Positions 7,623 through 17,550 of a DNA stretch of 64,000 nucleotides are shown piece by piece (positions within the stretch are counted from its first letter, which is position 1; each line of letters starts with the position of its first letter). The stretch is taken from contig NZ_BPWE01000003.1 of NCBI RefSeq assembly GCF_020884755.1, forward strand, positions 1-64,000, read 5' to 3'. Source of the DNA: Bifidobacterium mizhiense. Its GTDB lineage: Bacteria; Actinomycetota; Actinomycetes; Actinomycetales; Bifidobacteriaceae. Made by a program: the position numbers and the translations under genes. The notes below the pieces were generated by a model that saw nothing but the letters and a program-made list of their open reading frames with translations, was not told the DNA's origin and did not search any database.

Positions 7623-9017
7623 TTACCGCTCCCAGGCGGGCTTCCAGTCCGGAACCTGATGCTGGTCATTGGTGGAGTAGACCATGGCCCCGTCCTCGAC
7701 CGGATGACGGATGACCGATCCGGCCCCGGTAGTGACCCCGTCGCCCACCTGAACTGGAGCCACAAAGAGATTTCCAGCGCCCACATGCACCTGGGACCCG
7801 ATCTCGGTGCGGTTCTTGTGCACGCCGTCGTAATTGGCCGTGATGGACCCGCCGCCCACGTTGCTGTCGTGGCCTATGTGGGCATCACCCACATAGGAAA
7901 GGTGGGGCACCTTGGTCCCGTGGTCGATGGTGGCCTTCTTCATCTCCACGAAGGCCCCGGCCTTGGTGTCCTCGGCAAGAACGTTGCCGGCCCTCAGATA
8001 GGTCCATGGGCCGATGTTGGCCCTGGCTCCAATCCGGGTCTCCTGCACGCGGGAACGCTCCACCCTGGCCTGTGGCTCGACGATGGCATCGATCAGTGTG
8101 GTATAGGGCCCGATAACCGCGTCCGAGGCAATCTCGGTGTGACCCTGCAGGAAGCATCCGGGCAGAATGACGGCATCCTGCTGGATGACCACGTCGTCCT
8201 CGATCCAGGTGGTGGATGGATCCAGGATGGTCACCCCCTGGCGCATGAACTTGTGGCAGACCCGCAGGTTATGGGCCTTGGCCAGATCGGCCAACTGGAT
8301 TCTGTCGTTGACGCCTTCGACCTTGAGCGGATCAGGAGCAGCGAAGGCTCCCACCCGGCCCAAACGACGGGCTGTCTCCAGGGCATCGGTCAGATAGAAC
8401 TCCCCCTGGGCGTTGCTGTCGTCCAGGCCACGGACCGCCTGTCGAAGCAGATCAGCCTCAAAGACGTAAACGGAAGTGTTGACCTCCTTGACGGCCAGCT
8501 CGGTGCCGGTGGCATCCCGTTGTTCGACGATGCGCAGGACCCGTCCATCCTGGTCACGAATGATGCGGCCGTACCCGGTGGGGTCGTCCAGGTTGACCGT
8601 CAGCACGGTGGCCCCGTCGCCGGAACTGACATGATAGTCGAGCAGACTTTGCAGCGTGTCCGCGTCCAGCAGGGGCATGTCCGAGGCCACGATCAGCACC
8701 TGACCGTCATGTCGAAGCTCCCCATCCAGCTGGTCCACGGCGCACTGGACCGCACGCCCTGTACCCGGTCTGCTGTCTTGACGGACGATCCGCACCTGGG
8801 GATCGTAGGACCGTGCGGCCTGCGCCACCAGGTCGGCCTGATGATGAACCACCACGGCCGTCAGCTCGGGATTCAGGGCGGTCACCGAAGTCATGACTCT
8901 CTGCAGAAAGGTCTTGCCAGCCAAGGTGTGCAGAACCTTGGGGTGGGCCGAGTGCATGCGAGTGCCCTCGCCTGCGGCCAGGATGATGCCAGCGGTCAGC
9001 GTCTGCCCGCCGCTCAA
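7623..9017 (-). CDS. glmU: Bifunctional UDP-N-acetylglucosamine pyrophosphorylase / glucosamine-1-phosphate acetyltransferase
   Basis: 464 residues, the usual GlmU size. The N-terminal uridyltransferase domain carries the nucleotide-binding LAAGEGTRM motif followed by HPKVLH; the C-terminal half is a left-handed beta-helix of hexapeptide repeats ending in the acetyltransferase active site region (THLSY-type segment VPHLSYVGDAHIG, NYDGVHKNRTEIG). It makes UDP-GlcNAc, the precursor of peptidoglycan. The start is an uncommon TTG at 9017 overlapping the HAD gene's stop as TTGA; no other in-frame start lies before the nucleotide-binding motif. A GGTGGAG lies immediately upstream. Confidence 0.95.
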   Translation of the reverse strand: MSGGQTLTAGIILAAGEGTRMHSAHPKVLHTLAGKTFLQRVMTSVTALNPELTAVVVHHQADLVAQAARSYDPQVRIVRQDSRPGTGRAVQCAVDQLDGELRHDGQVLIVASDMPLLDADTLQSLLDYHVSSGDGATVLTVNLDDPTGYGRIIRDQDGRVLRIVEQRDATGTELAVKEVNTSVYVFEADLLRQAVRGLDDSNAQGEFYLTDALETARRLGRVGAFAAPDPLKVEGVNDRIQLADLAKAHNLRVCHKFMRQGVTILDPSTTWIEDDVVIQQDAVILPGCFLQGHTEIASDAVIGPYTTLIDAIVEPQARVERSRVQETRIGARANIGPWTYLRAGNVLAEDTKAGAFVEMKKATIDHGTKVPHLSYVGDAHIGHDSNVGGGSITANYDGVHKNRTEIGSQVHVGAGNLFVAPVQVGDGVTTGAGSVIRHPVEDGAMVYSTNDQHQVPDWKPAWER

Positions 9018-9811
9018 AACTCCACCACCCCGCTCTCGGCGATGTCAATCAGATCCTGAATGGAATCCACCACCTGGTCAGGGCGGTAGGGGAAGGTCTC
9101 CACCTCGGATCGTGTGGTGATGCCAGTCAGCACCAGGAAGGTGTTCAGGCCAGCCTCGACTCCAGCCACCACGTCGGTGTCCATTCGGTCGCCGATCATG
9201 GCTGTGGTCTCTGAGTGGCCGCCAACCCTGTTCAGGGCCGTGCGGAACATGATGGGATTGGGCTTGCCCACGAAGTAGGGCTCCCGGTTGGTGGCCTTGG
9301 TCACCAGGGCCGCCACAGCGCCGGCTGCCGGCAGAACGCCGTTCTCACTGGGGCCGGTGGCGTCAGGGTTGGTGCAGATGAAGCGGGCGCCGCCCAGGAT
9401 CAGGCGGATTGCTGTGGTGATGGACTCAAAGGAGTATGTCCGGGTCTCGCCCAGGATTACATAGTCCGGGTTGATGTCGGAAAGAATGAACCCGGCCTCG
9501 TGCAGGGCCGTAGTCAGCCCGGCCTCACCAATCACATAGGCCGATCCCTGCGGCATGGTCCGGGACACGAAGTCGGCGGTCGCCAAGGCTGAAGTCCAGA
9601 TCCGATCCTCGGGCACGTCGATGCCCGAACGACCAAGGCGGGCCGAAAGGTCACGTGGGGTGTAGATGGGATTGTTGGTCAGCACCAGATATTGGCGGTT
9701 GTTGCGCTTGAGGGTGTCGATGAATTCGGCAGCTCCGGGCAGGGCCGTGTTCTCGTGCACCAGCACGCCGTCCATGTCGGTGAGCCAGGTTTCGATCTTC
9801 TTGACTGCCAA
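9014..9811 (-). CDS. HAD-IIA family phosphatase (NagD-like)
   Basis: 265 residues from a TTG start with AAAGGAA upstream. The HAD motifs are in order: TDMDGVLVH near residue 11 (nucleophile and acid/base Asp), LTNNP with motif-II Asn/Ser, the lysine in GKPNP, and GDRMDTDV as motif III/IV. The cap is of the C2A type found in NagD, which dephosphorylates nucleotides and small sugar phosphates. It is translationally coupled to glmU by a 4-base overlap, suggesting a role in amino-sugar or nucleotide-sugar metabolism, but the substrate is unproven. Confidence 0.88.
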   Translation of the reverse strand: MAVKKIETWLTDMDGVLVHENTALPGAAEFIDTLKRNNRQYLVLTNNPIYTPRDLSARLGRSGIDVPEDRIWTSALATADFVSRTMPQGSAYVIGEAGLTTALHEAGFILSDINPDYVILGETRTYSFESITTAIRLILGGARFICTNPDATGPSENGVLPAAGAVAALVTKATNREPYFVGKPNPIMFRTALNRVGGHSETTAMIGDRMDTDVVAGVEAGLNTFLVLTGITTRSEVETFPYRPDQVVDSIQDLIDIAESGVVEF

Positions 9812-9878
9812 GACAGTTCCTTTCGGTTGGTCACCGACCCCAAGGAGGCCGTCTCCGACCGGAATCGGCGAGCGTAAG

Positions 9879-9949
9879 CTCCCCCACCTGGATTCGAACC
9901 AAGACTAAGGGTTCCAAAGACCCGTGTGCTGCCTTTACACCATGGGGGA
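9879..9949 (-). tRNA. tRNA-Gln (anticodon TTG)
   Basis: The minus strand gives a full cloverleaf: acceptor TCCCCCA pairing with TGGGGGA, D-arm with GTGT/GCAC stem, anticodon loop CTTTGGA (anticodon TTG), and T-arm CTTGG-TTCGAAT-CCAGG. The discriminator base is G, as expected for glutamine. The terminal CCA is not encoded. The outermost anticodon-stem pair is a mismatch, which many tRNAs tolerate. It lies between prs and the HAD gene. Confidence 0.93.
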
Positions 9950-9973
9950 AGGGCGGAACCCTTGAGGCCCCGC

Positions 9974-9990
9974 CAAGTTTATTATGCCAC
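9974..9990 (-). promoter_or_regulatory. Probable extended -10 promoter of tRNA-Gln
   Basis: The minus strand carries TGGCATAAT (TGn plus CATAAT; the hexamer is at 9981-9986) about 32 bases upstream of the mature tRNA 5' end. No good -35 is seen, which fits an extended -10 promoter. Confidence 0.4.
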
Positions 9991-10031
9991 AGCCGGACGA
10001 TTACGCCACGCCATGCCGGACAGGCAAGACT

Positions 10032-11048
10032 TTAAGCGAAGAGGAAGCCCTGGCCGTGATGAGCTGGATACGTATCGAAGAGCCGGGCCACTGAGCCATC
10101 CTCAAAGACCGCCTTGATGGCCGAGGCCAGCAGGGGGGCGATGGACAGCACAGTCAATCCATCCCAACGCTTCTCCTGGGGAATGGGAACCGTGTCGGTC
10201 AGAATGACCTCCTTGGCCTGGCAGGACTTGAGACGTTCCACGGCGGGTCCGGACATGACGCCATGAGTGGCCACGATGGTGATGGAATTGGCGCCAGCCT
10301 CATCCAGCACATTGCAGGCCTCAGCGATGGTGCCGCCGGTGTCGATCAGGTCGTCCACCAGCACGCAGTCCAAGCCGCGTACGTCGCCCACCACCCGATG
10401 GGCCACAGCCTTGTTGGGCTGGGTGATGTCACGGGTCTTGTGGATGAAGGCCAGGGGCACGCCACCCAGGCGTTGGGCCCACTGCTCGGCCACCCGGATA
10501 CGGCCGGCATCTGGCGAGACCACGGCCACCTTGGACAGATCCATCCGGTCGCGCACATAGTCCACCAGCACAGGCATGGCGATCAGGTGGTCCACAGGCC
10601 CGTCGAAGAAGCCCTGTGACTGGGCAGCGTGCAGGTCGACTGACATGATTCGATCCGCACCGGCCGCCTTGAGCAGGTCGAACATGAGCCTGCAGGAAAT
10701 GGGCTCGCGCCCCAGGTGCTTCTTGTCCTGACGGGAGTACCCCAGGAGCGGGCAGACTGCCGTGATGGATCGCGCCGAGGCTCTCTTGAGGGCATCGATC
10801 ATGATCAGCTGTTCCATGATGGACTTGTTGACCGGGTCGGAATGGGTCTGCAGGACGAAGACATCCGCACCACGCACCGACTCCGTATAACGCACATACA
10901 TCTCGCCATTGGCAAAGTCGTAGGCTGTCGTCTCCAGGACGTCGATGCCGAGCTGATCGGCCACGTCCGCCGCGAGTCTGGGATGGGTCCGGCCTGTGAC
11001 AAGTATGAGATTTTTTCCTGGTCTGCCTTTGAGTATCGCGCTCACCAT
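10032..11048 (-). CDS. prs: Ribose-phosphate pyrophosphokinase (PRPP synthetase)
   Basis: 338 residues. It makes PRPP from ribose-5-phosphate and ATP for nucleotide, histidine and NAD synthesis. Seen are DLHAAQSQGFFD in the metal/ATP site and the PRPP-binding loop VLVDDLIDTGGT, with the catalytic flexible-loop KTRD segment (IHKTRDITQPN). The ATG at 11048 is preceded by GGAGAT; the reading frame stays open further upstream, across nadD on the same strand but in another frame, and this extension is not coding. The end of the gene is followed by tRNA-Gln on the same strand. Confidence 0.95.
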   Translation of the reverse strand: MVSAILKGRPGKNLILVTGRTHPRLAADVADQLGIDVLETTAYDFANGEMYVRYTESVRGADVFVLQTHSDPVNKSIMEQLIMIDALKRASARSITAVCPLLGYSRQDKKHLGREPISCRLMFDLLKAAGADRIMSVDLHAAQSQGFFDGPVDHLIAMPVLVDYVRDRMDLSKVAVVSPDAGRIRVAEQWAQRLGGVPLAFIHKTRDITQPNKAVAHRVVGDVRGLDCVLVDDLIDTGGTIAEACNVLDEAGANSITIVATHGVMSGPAVERLKSCQAKEVILTDTVPIPQEKRWDGLTVLSIAPLLASAIKAVFEDGSVARLFDTYPAHHGQGFLFA

Positions 11049-11151
11049 ATCTCCAAACGTTGTTTTCGCTGAAGCGGACAGCCTCCATAATAATGGCGCG
11101 CGCTGACACAGCCGAGCAGTCCGTGTTGACGAGTCAGGCGGAATGCAAAGT

Positions 11152-11841
11152 TCAGGAAGCCGAGCGGTAGAGCCCGTGCTTGTTGATGTACTGCACCACC
11201 CCGTCCGGAACCAGGTACCAGACTGGCATACCCCGGGCCGAACGACGGCGCACATCCGTGGACGAGATGGACAGGGCCGGAATCTCCAAGGTATCCACCC
11301 GCTGGGCAGGCACCTGAAGGTCGTCCAGGCTGGAGGAATAGCCGGGCCGGGAGACAGCCACGAACTTGGCCAGATCCCACATCCGGTTGGCATCCTTCCA
11401 GCGCATAATCTCGGCCACGGCGTCCGCCCCGGTGATGAAGAAGAGGTCGCTGTCGGGGCGCATTCGCTTGATGTCGCGCAGAGTGTCCACCGTGTAGGTG
11501 ATGCCAGGACGCTCAATATCCACCCGGGAGACCGTGAACTTGGGGTTGGAGGCCGTGGCGATCACGGTCATCAGATAGCGATCCTCAGCATTGGTCACCG
11601 TCTTGTTCAGCTTGAAAGCCGGGCGGCCGGTAGGCACAAAGATGACCTCATCGAGGTCGTAGACCCAGGCCACCTCCGAGGCAGCCACCAAGTGGCCATT
11701 GTGAATGGGGTCGAATGTGCCGCCCATAATCCCCACACGGGGTCGATGGTTATGGTGGGCCGACCCAGCGGTCCGATCAATATCTGATGGCTCCTGCCCG
11801 GATTCCCCCTCCTTGGACAGCTCAGACATCATCCGGTTCAC
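11152..11841 (-). CDS. nadD: Nicotinate-nucleotide adenylyltransferase
   Basis: 229 residues. It adenylates nicotinate mononucleotide to deamido-NAD. The nucleotidyltransferase signature [11 protein letters not shown] is near residue 39 and the ISSTDVRRR motif lies near the C terminus. A GTG at 11841 overlaps the upstream stop codon as GTGA; an ATG at 11832 would also serve. The first 35 residues (polar, poorly conserved) are an N-terminal extension. Cotranscribed after proA and a small protein. With nadK and nadE elsewhere in the window, three steps of NAD(P) synthesis are visible. Confidence 0.93.
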   Translation of the reverse strand: MNRMMSELSKEGESGQEPSDIDRTAGSAHHNHRPRVGIMGGTFDPIHNGHLVAASEVAWVYDLDEVIFVPTGRPAFKLNKTVTNAEDRYLMTVIATASNPKFTVSRVDIERPGITYTVDTLRDIKRMRPDSDLFFITGADAVAEIMRWKDANRMWDLAKFVAVSRPGYSSSLDDLQVPAQRVDTLEIPALSISSTDVRRRSARGMPVWYLVPDGVVQYINKHGLYRSAS

Positions 11842-12395
11842 GCCTGCTCGCCCTCCCGTCTGGCTTCCGAGGCGTTCTCCTCGTTCTCCGACTTGGCTTC
11901 CTGACGCATCTGCTCGGCGCTGGGGTTGACCCTGTCAGGATCGATCCGCTCCATGTCGGCATTCCATTCCTCCTGGACCACCCGGCGGATCTCGGAATAG
12001 GTGGGCAGGGGGAAGCCCGGCTGGTATGCCCGACGAACCTGAGCCACGCATCCGGTGATAGCCACCAATGAATCGGACAGGTCAGCGATGCGCCCCTCCT
12101 GCTCCTGTTTGCGGAAGACCGGCACCCGCTCCTCCATGACGGTGATGTTGTGCCTGACCTGATTGAGCTGGTCCTGGTCCAGGTCGTATACATCATCGGC
12201 ATGCTCGTCAGGCCAGCCAATCAGTACAGCGTCGGCGTACTCAAGGCAGGAGCGCTGGTCTGCATCCGGGATGCCATCCTCGATTTGCACCAGAAAGACG
12301 TACCGCAGCAGGCTCAGCCGTTCGGAAGCCACCCTCAGCCAGATGCGGGGATTGTCGTGCTCGCGCTGGAAGAGCTCTTCGATCTTCTCATTCAC
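11838..12395 (-). CDS. Conserved hypothetical acidic protein between proA and nadD
   Basis: 185 residues from a GTG at 12395 that overlaps the proA stop as GTGA; a longer version would extend into proA. The protein is soluble, strongly charged and probably helical, with [17 protein letters not shown] near residue 30, an acidic [15 protein letters not shown] stretch around 65-80, and a C-terminal tail of Glu, Lys, Arg and Asn (last 35 residues) likely disordered or coiled. I do not recognise a domain. Stop/start overlaps on both sides show it is translated with proA and nadD. Confidence 0.75.
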   Translation of the reverse strand: MNEKIEELFQREHDNPRIWLRVASERLSLLRYVFLVQIEDGIPDADQRSCLEYADAVLIGWPDEHADDVYDLDQDQLNQVRHNITVMEERVPVFRKQEQEGRIADLSDSLVAITGCVAQVRRAYQPGFPLPTYSEIRRVVQEEWNADMERIDPDRVNPSAEQMRQEAKSENEENASEARREGEQA

Positions 12396-13696
12396 GGCCG
12401 CACCTGTCCCCTGCCGTAGCCGATCCACTTGGTGGTCGTCAGCTCCTGCAGACCCATGGGTCCTCGGGCATGCAGCTTCTGGGTGGAGATGCCCAGCTCG
12501 GCGCCCATGCCGAACATGCCGCCATCGGTGAATCTCGTTGAGGCATTGACCATGATCACGGCCGAATCCACCCGACGGGAGAACTCCTCCACAGCCTCAT
12601 AGTCCCGAGCCAGGATGGCCTCGGTATGGCCGGTGGAGTGACGGTTGATATGTTCGATGGCCTGATCCAGGGAGTCGACCACACGCACCCCCATCTTCAG
12701 ATCCAGATACTCACGATCCCAGTCGGCTTCCTCTGCGCGGACCAGCAGTTCTTCAGGCAAACCATGCCCGGCGAGGATGTCCATGGAGACCGCATCCAGG
12801 TGCAGCTCGACCTGGGCCTGCGTCAGCGCTTGGGCCACGCGGGGCAGGAATTCAGCGGCCACATCCCGGTGGACGATCAGCTTCTCAGCAGCGTTGCAGA
12901 CGCCCACCCGCTGGGTCTTGGCGTTGACGATGATGGGGATGGCCTGATCCATATCCACCGTGCGATCCACGTAAATATGGACATTGCCAGCCCCGGTCTC
13001 GATGGTGGGCACGGTGGCCTGCTCAATTACGCTGCGGATCAGCCCCCGGCCACCCCTGGGCACCAACAGATCGATATGACCGCGCGCCTTCATCAGAGCC
13101 TGGGCCCCCTCACGACCGTATCGGTCCACGGAAGCCACCAGAGCCGGATCCAACCCCTGCTCACGAAGCACCCCGCCTATCAGCTCCACCAGCGCGCGAT
13201 TGGTGCGCTGGGCCGCGTGACCCCCTCGCAGGAGGGCCGCATTGCCGGACTTGAGGCAGAGGGCCACCACATCGATGGTGACATTGGGCCGGGCCTCGTA
13301 GATCATGGCCACCACGCCCAGGGGAACCCGCACCTGATTGAGCCGCATGCCGTTGGGCATGTCATGGCCGCGAACCACCTCGCCAAGCGGATCGGTCAGT
13401 CCCGCCACCATGCGCACGCCACGGGCGGCGTCCGCAACACGAACCTTATCCAAGCGCAGACGGTCAATCAGACCGGCGCTCATTCCTTCTTCGAAAGCCT
13501 GAGCGCAGTCCTGCTCATTGACTGCGGCAATCTGCTCAGCCTGATCGATCAGCGCATCGGCCAAGGCCAGCAGGAGGGCGTTCCTTGCCTGGCCGGTCAT
13601 ACCTGCCAGACCTGCCTGCGCAGCCGCCGCAGCATCGGCCATGGCGCAGACCCGATCAAACACATCCTGGCGATCGGAGTCGTCGTTTTCACTCAT
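12392..13696 (-). CDS. proA: Gamma-glutamyl phosphate reductase
   Basis: 434 residues, the normal ProA length. It reduces gamma-glutamyl phosphate to glutamate semialdehyde in proline synthesis. The catalytic cysteine lies in [11 protein letters not shown], and the family blocks [26 protein letters not shown] and the C-terminal [17 protein letters not shown] are intact. proB is not adjacent. It opens a translationally coupled run proA - small protein - nadD. Confidence 0.95.
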   Translation of the reverse strand: MSENDDSDRQDVFDRVCAMADAAAAAQAGLAGMTGQARNALLLALADALIDQAEQIAAVNEQDCAQAFEEGMSAGLIDRLRLDKVRVADAARGVRMVAGLTDPLGEVVRGHDMPNGMRLNQVRVPLGVVAMIYEARPNVTIDVVALCLKSGNAALLRGGHAAQRTNRALVELIGGVLREQGLDPALVASVDRYGREGAQALMKARGHIDLLVPRGGRGLIRSVIEQATVPTIETGAGNVHIYVDRTVDMDQAIPIIVNAKTQRVGVCNAAEKLIVHRDVAAEFLPRVAQALTQAQVELHLDAVSMDILAGHGLPEELLVRAEEADWDREYLDLKMGVRVVDSLDQAIEHINRHSTGHTEAILARDYEAVEEFSRRVDSAVIMVNASTRFTDGGMFGMGAELGISTQKLHARGPMGLQELTTTKWIGYGRGQVRP

Positions 13697-13780
13697 GTTC
13701 GTCAGATCCTTTCGCCCTCACGGGCCTGCCAGACCCATATTCTGTACCGATTGTAACCCTCAGCGGAGGCAATGACGACA

Positions 13781-13815
13781 GGAGGAGGGAGGGCATTGCT
13801 GCACCTCCCTCCTCC
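13781..13815 (-). terminator. Terminator hairpin after glyA
   Basis: A perfect 12-base-pair stem: GGAGGAGGGAGG (13781-13792) pairs with CCTCCCTCCTCC (13804-13815) around an 11-base loop, ten bases after the glyA stop codon. There is no T-run, as is common in high-GC organisms. Confidence 0.65.
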
Positions 13816-13824
13816 AAGGGCCGA

Positions 13825-15132
13825 TCAGTGGGTCTGATCCAGCTCGGGATAGAGCGGGAAGGCCTCGACCAACCGGTCCACCCGGGCCTTGAGGGCATCC
13901 AGATCAGCCTGGGGACCCTGGGCCAGCGCAGTGCCGATCACGTCGGCCACCTCCTCGTACTGGGCCGGGCCGAATCCACGCGTGGCCAGGGCGGAGGTTC
14001 CGATGCGCAGACCGGAGGCCACGGATGCCGGGCGGGGATCGAAGGGCACCGTATTGCGGTTGACGGTGATGCCGATCTTGGCCAACAGATCCTCCCCCTG
14101 GCGGCCGTCCATCTCGCTGTTGCGCAGATCCACCATGACCAGGTGGACGTCCGTCCCTCCAGTGAGCACGGTGATGCCGTTGTCGGCCACATCCTTGGCC
14201 ATCAGGCGCTCAGCCAGGATCTTGGCGCCCTCCAGGGTGCGCTCCATCCGCTCCTTGAATTCAGGCGTGCCGGCCAGCTTGAAGGCCACAGCCTTGGCGG
14301 CGATCACATGCATGAGCGGGCCGCCCTGGTTGCCGGGGAAGACCGAGGAGTTGAGCTTCTTGGCATACTCCTGACGGGCCAGGATGAATCCGGATCGGGG
14401 CCCTCCCAGGGTCTTGTGGGCCGTGGAGGAGACCACATCGGCATAGGGCACCGGGCTGGGGTGCAGGCCGGCTGCCACCATACCCGCGAAGTGGGCCATA
14501 TCCACCCAGAACTTGGCTCCCACCTCATCGGCGATTTCCTTCATGGCTGCGAAGTCCTCGATGCGCGGATAGGCGCTCCACCCGCCGATGATCAGGGCTG
14601 GATGGGTCTCCAGAGCCCGCTGGCGGATGATCTCGGGCTCAATGCGGAAGGTGTCCGGATCGACTCCGTAGGATTCGGCATGGTAAAAGCGTCCGGAGAA
14701 ATTGATCTTCATGCCGTGGGTCAGATGGCCGCCATGATCCAGGGCCAGACCCAGCACGGTGTCGCCAGGCTTGATCAGTGCCTGGTAAACGGCGGCGTTG
14801 GCCTGGGCACCCGAATGGGGCTGGACGTTGGCATACTCGGCGCCGAACAGGGCCTTGGCGCGGTCCCGGGCCAGGTTCTCGACCTGGTCCACCCACTCGC
14901 AACCCCCGTAGTAGCGTCTGCCAGGATAGCCCTCGGCATACTTGTTGGTCAGTACGGATCCCTGAGCCTGCAGGACGGCCTTGGGCACGAAGTTCTCTGA
15001 GGCGATCATCTCCAGACCACCACGTTGGCGCTCCAACTCCCCATCCAGCAGTGCAGCGATCTCCGGATCCACCTGCGAGATCGAAGAGTTCAGGACATCG
15101 TAGGATTGCTGTACCGGGTTCTCTTCGACCAT
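13825..15132 (-). CDS. glyA: Serine hydroxymethyltransferase
   Basis: 435 residues. PLP enzyme that interconverts serine and glycine and loads one-carbon units on tetrahydrofolate. The PLP-lysine motif is present as [11 protein letters not shown], with [12 protein letters not shown] and the LVMVDLR segment also typical. The ATG at 15132 follows AAAGGAGTGACCC, a strong ribosome-binding site. Divergent from thrC with about 200 bases between the starts; strong hairpin after its stop. Confidence 0.96.
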   Translation of the reverse strand: MVEENPVQQSYDVLNSSISQVDPEIAALLDGELERQRGGLEMIASENFVPKAVLQAQGSVLTNKYAEGYPGRRYYGGCEWVDQVENLARDRAKALFGAEYANVQPHSGAQANAAVYQALIKPGDTVLGLALDHGGHLTHGMKINFSGRFYHAESYGVDPDTFRIEPEIIRQRALETHPALIIGGWSAYPRIEDFAAMKEIADEVGAKFWVDMAHFAGMVAAGLHPSPVPYADVVSSTAHKTLGGPRSGFILARQEYAKKLNSSVFPGNQGGPLMHVIAAKAVAFKLAGTPEFKERMERTLEGAKILAERLMAKDVADNGITVLTGGTDVHLVMVDLRNSEMDGRQGEDLLAKIGITVNRNTVPFDPRPASVASGLRIGTSALATRGFGPAQYEEVADVIGTALAQGPQADLDALKARVDRLVEAFPLYPELDQTH

Positions 15133-15281
15133 GGGTCACTCCTTTGTCTATAAGGTCCAGCCTCGGATACAGGGCTGGTGGGCAATACTGTACGCCATGC
15201 CAACCCCTGGCAGGCCGTGGCGTCCATAGACGGTTTCCTCCGCGAGCCGAGCAAGGCCATGGTTCGGACCCCTGCACGGGG

Positions 15282-15287
15282 TAGAAT
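15282..15287 (+). promoter_or_regulatory. Possible -10 element of thrC
   Basis: TAGAAT on the plus strand lies 48 bases before the thrC start; the -35 candidate about 17 bases upstream is poor. Listed only as the best promoter candidate in the glyA-thrC divergent gap. Confidence 0.3.
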
Positions 15288-15334
15288 GCCCTGGTAATGA
15301 TCTGTTCGGCGACATGGCGGAGGGGCAGGCAACC

Positions 15335-16816
15335 ATGAGCACATACCACAGCACGCGAGGCGGCAAGGAGCAACTGCAGTCCAAGCAGGCCATCAGACGA
15401 GGCCTGGCTCCTGACGGCGGACTCTACGTCAGCGATGAACTGGACGCCGAGGCCATCGACCCTGCCTCGGTAGCCGGCCTGGACTACAAGGGCACGGCCA
15501 AACTGGTCCTTTCGAGACTGCTGAGTGATTACTCTTCCCCAGAACTGGACTCCTGCCTGGACGCAGCATACGGAAAGCAGTGGTCCGATCCGGCAATCAC
15601 CCCTCTGGTGGATCTGGGCGGCAACGACTTCGTACTGGAGCTCTTCCGCGGTCCCACATCGGCCTTCAAGGACGTGGCCCTGCAGCTTCTGCCAAGACTG
15701 ATGGCATTGGCCGGGGACGATGGCGAGCGGATCATGGTGCTCACCGCCACCTCCGGTGATACGGGCAAGGCAGCGCTGGCCGGATTCGCAGACGCGCCGG
15801 GCACGGGCATCACCGTCTTCTACCCGCAAGGCAAGGTGAGCCAGATTCAACGTCTGCAGATGGTCACCCAGCAGGGGGGCAACCTGCGGGTCTGCGCGGT
15901 TCGCGGTAATTTCGACGATGCCCAGTCCACAGTCAAGTCCATCTTTGCCGACGCTGACCTGGCTCGCGAGCTGGACGAGAAGGCCTCGACCGTTCTCTCA
16001 TCGGCCAACTCCATCAACGTGGGCCGCCTGGCCCCGCAGGTCGTCTACTACTTCCGGGCTTACGGGTCTCTGATGGAACGGGGAGTGATCAGACCTGGGG
16101 ATCCGGTCGAGTTCTGCGTGCCCACCGGCAACTTCGGCGATGTGCTGGCCGGATACTATGCCAAGATGATGGGCCTTCCAGTGGCCCGCCTGACCGTGGC
16201 CTCGGACCGCAACCGGGTCCTCAACGACTTCCTGACCACAGGCGTCTATGACCGCAACCGCCCCTTCTACACCACCACTTCCCCCAGCATGGACATCCTG
16301 ATCTCCTCCAACCTGGAACGGATGCTCTACTACATGGCCGACGGCGATACCAAACTGATTGCCTCGCTTATGAGCGATTTGGAATCCACGGGACGCTACC
16401 GGGTGTCTGATGCTCTGATGACCAGAATCCGCGGGCTCTTCTCCTGCGGCTGGGCCGACGAGAACCAGGTGGCATCAGCCATCGGCAACTGCTGGGAGAA
16501 CCGGGGATACCTGATCGATCCGCACACGGCCTGTGGTTACCAGGTTATGACCGGGCAGACCGACCGGGATCCTGCCATACCCCGGGTACTGCTGTCCACG
16601 GCCAGCCCCTACAAGTTCCCCCGCGTGGTCTGCCAATCCCTGGGCCTGGAGACCCCGGACAGCGACTTCGACTGCATGGACATCCTGGCAGAGGCCACCA
16701 ACACCAGGCCCCCCAAGGCTCTGCGCACCCTGGAAAACGCACCTGTGCGCTTCCAGGACTGCATCGATCCAGGGGACATGTCCGACTACGTCCGCCACGC
16801 GGTCATGCAGTCCTAA
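15335..16816 (+). CDS. thrC: Threonine synthase
   Basis: 493 residues, the long fungal/actinobacterial-type threonine synthase. It converts O-phosphohomoserine to threonine with PLP. The PLP lysine is in SAFKDVALQ near residue 110, and the phosphate-cup glycines in PTGNFGD. The N terminus (STYHSTRGG) matches this class. The ATG at 15335 follows GGAGGGG at good spacing; the ATG at 15314 lacks a ribosome-binding site. A small hairpin follows the stop codon. Confidence 0.95.
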   Translation: MSTYHSTRGGKEQLQSKQAIRRGLAPDGGLYVSDELDAEAIDPASVAGLDYKGTAKLVLSRLLSDYSSPELDSCLDAAYGKQWSDPAITPLVDLGGNDFVLELFRGPTSAFKDVALQLLPRLMALAGDDGERIMVLTATSGDTGKAALAGFADAPGTGITVFYPQGKVSQIQRLQMVTQQGGNLRVCAVRGNFDDAQSTVKSIFADADLARELDEKASTVLSSANSINVGRLAPQVVYYFRAYGSLMERGVIRPGDPVEFCVPTGNFGDVLAGYYAKMMGLPVARLTVASDRNRVLNDFLTTGVYDRNRPFYTTTSPSMDILISSNLERMLYYMADGDTKLIASLMSDLESTGRYRVSDALMTRIRGLFSCGWADENQVASAIGNCWENRGYLIDPHTACGYQVMTGQTDRDPAIPRVLLSTASPYKFPRVVCQSLGLETPDSDFDCMDILAEATNTRPPKALRTLENAPVRFQDCIDPGDMSDYVRHAVMQS

Positions 16817-16819
16817 AGC

Positions 16820-16837
16820 CTGAGCGAATTGGCTCAG
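16820..16837. terminator. Short convergent terminator hairpin
   Basis: CTGAGC (16820-16825) and GCTCAG (16832-16837) form a 6-base-pair stem with a 6-base loop, directly after thrC and overlapping the stop codon of the convergent ABC permease gene. It is short and has no T-run, so the call is tentative. Confidence 0.4.
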
Positions 16838-17550
16838 ATCTCCTTCCTGACATAGACCTTGCGAGATAAGACTATCGAAACCATATCAACCGCCAGAATC
16901 AAGGCCAGCCCAAGGAGCACTGGCCGCCACAGGTCGGATGTCAAAAATTGCAAGATTGAATTCCAGAAGGTCCCCCAGTCCAAGGGCAGCAAACTGCCGA
17001 TAAGGGCCATGATTGGTACCAAACCAAGAAGCGCCAGGAAGACTATCATTGCCTTAACTGGTTCCAGCCAATAAAACAAGGGCGTAGCTACTGCAAAGAG
17101 CAAAGATTCCAACAGGAACAACCCCAGAGCAAACAAGACAGTATCGCGCCAATGGTCCCGACCATGCAAAAATGAATCAGTAGCGTAGAAGAAGAATACT
17201 GCATAGCCGCAAGACTGAACCAGAACCAGCAGAATTACAGCAGCATAGCGTCCGAATACCTGGTGATCACGTGTTATGGGCAGCAGACCATTCAACCGAA
17301 TTGCCGTATTGTTGAAATCAGCGAACAAGCCAAATACTTGGCCTACAATCAGTCCGATTCCCATGCCGACCACTGCTCCCGTCAAGGCAGTCCTTGCATC
17401 TTCCCCATCATTGCCTGTCAGGGCCATGACTAGGTTCAGCAGGATTCCGATGCAGGGCACGGACATGTAAATCAGCACACCAACCCAAGGTCTCCCTGTT
17501 CCTGAGAAACGTTGCATGTCCAACCTGATCTGCTTGGCTATCGCCTTCAT
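16834..17550 (-). CDS. ABC-2 type transporter permease subunit
   Basis: 238 residues with about six membrane segments (for example VGVLIYMSVPCIGILLNLV and TGAVVGMGIGLIVGQVFGLF). It resembles the small ABC2_membrane_5 type permeases that partner YtrA-regulated ATPases. Its start overlaps the ATPase stop as ATGA. Base composition is noticeably more A+T-rich than its neighbours, with many AAT, ATT and CAA codons, which could reflect recent acquisition or relaxed codon use of a membrane protein. Substrate unknown; such systems often export peptides or respond to cell-wall stress. Confidence 0.8.
   Translation of the reverse strand: MKAIAKQIRLDMQRFSGTGRPWVGVLIYMSVPCIGILLNLVMALTGNDGEDARTALTGAVVGMGIGLIVGQVFGLFADFNNTAIRLNGLLPITRDHQVFGRYAAVILLVLVQSCGYAVFFFYATDSFLHGRDHWRDTVLFALGLFLLESLLFAVATPLFYWLEPVKAMIVFLALLGLVPIMALIGSLLPLDWGTFWNSILQFLTSDLWRPVLLGLALILAVDMVSIVLSRKVYVRKEI

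Noticed and set aside
7659-9059. 466-codon open frame opposite glmU
   Set aside because: Shadow of GlmU; low-complexity composition and no translation signals.
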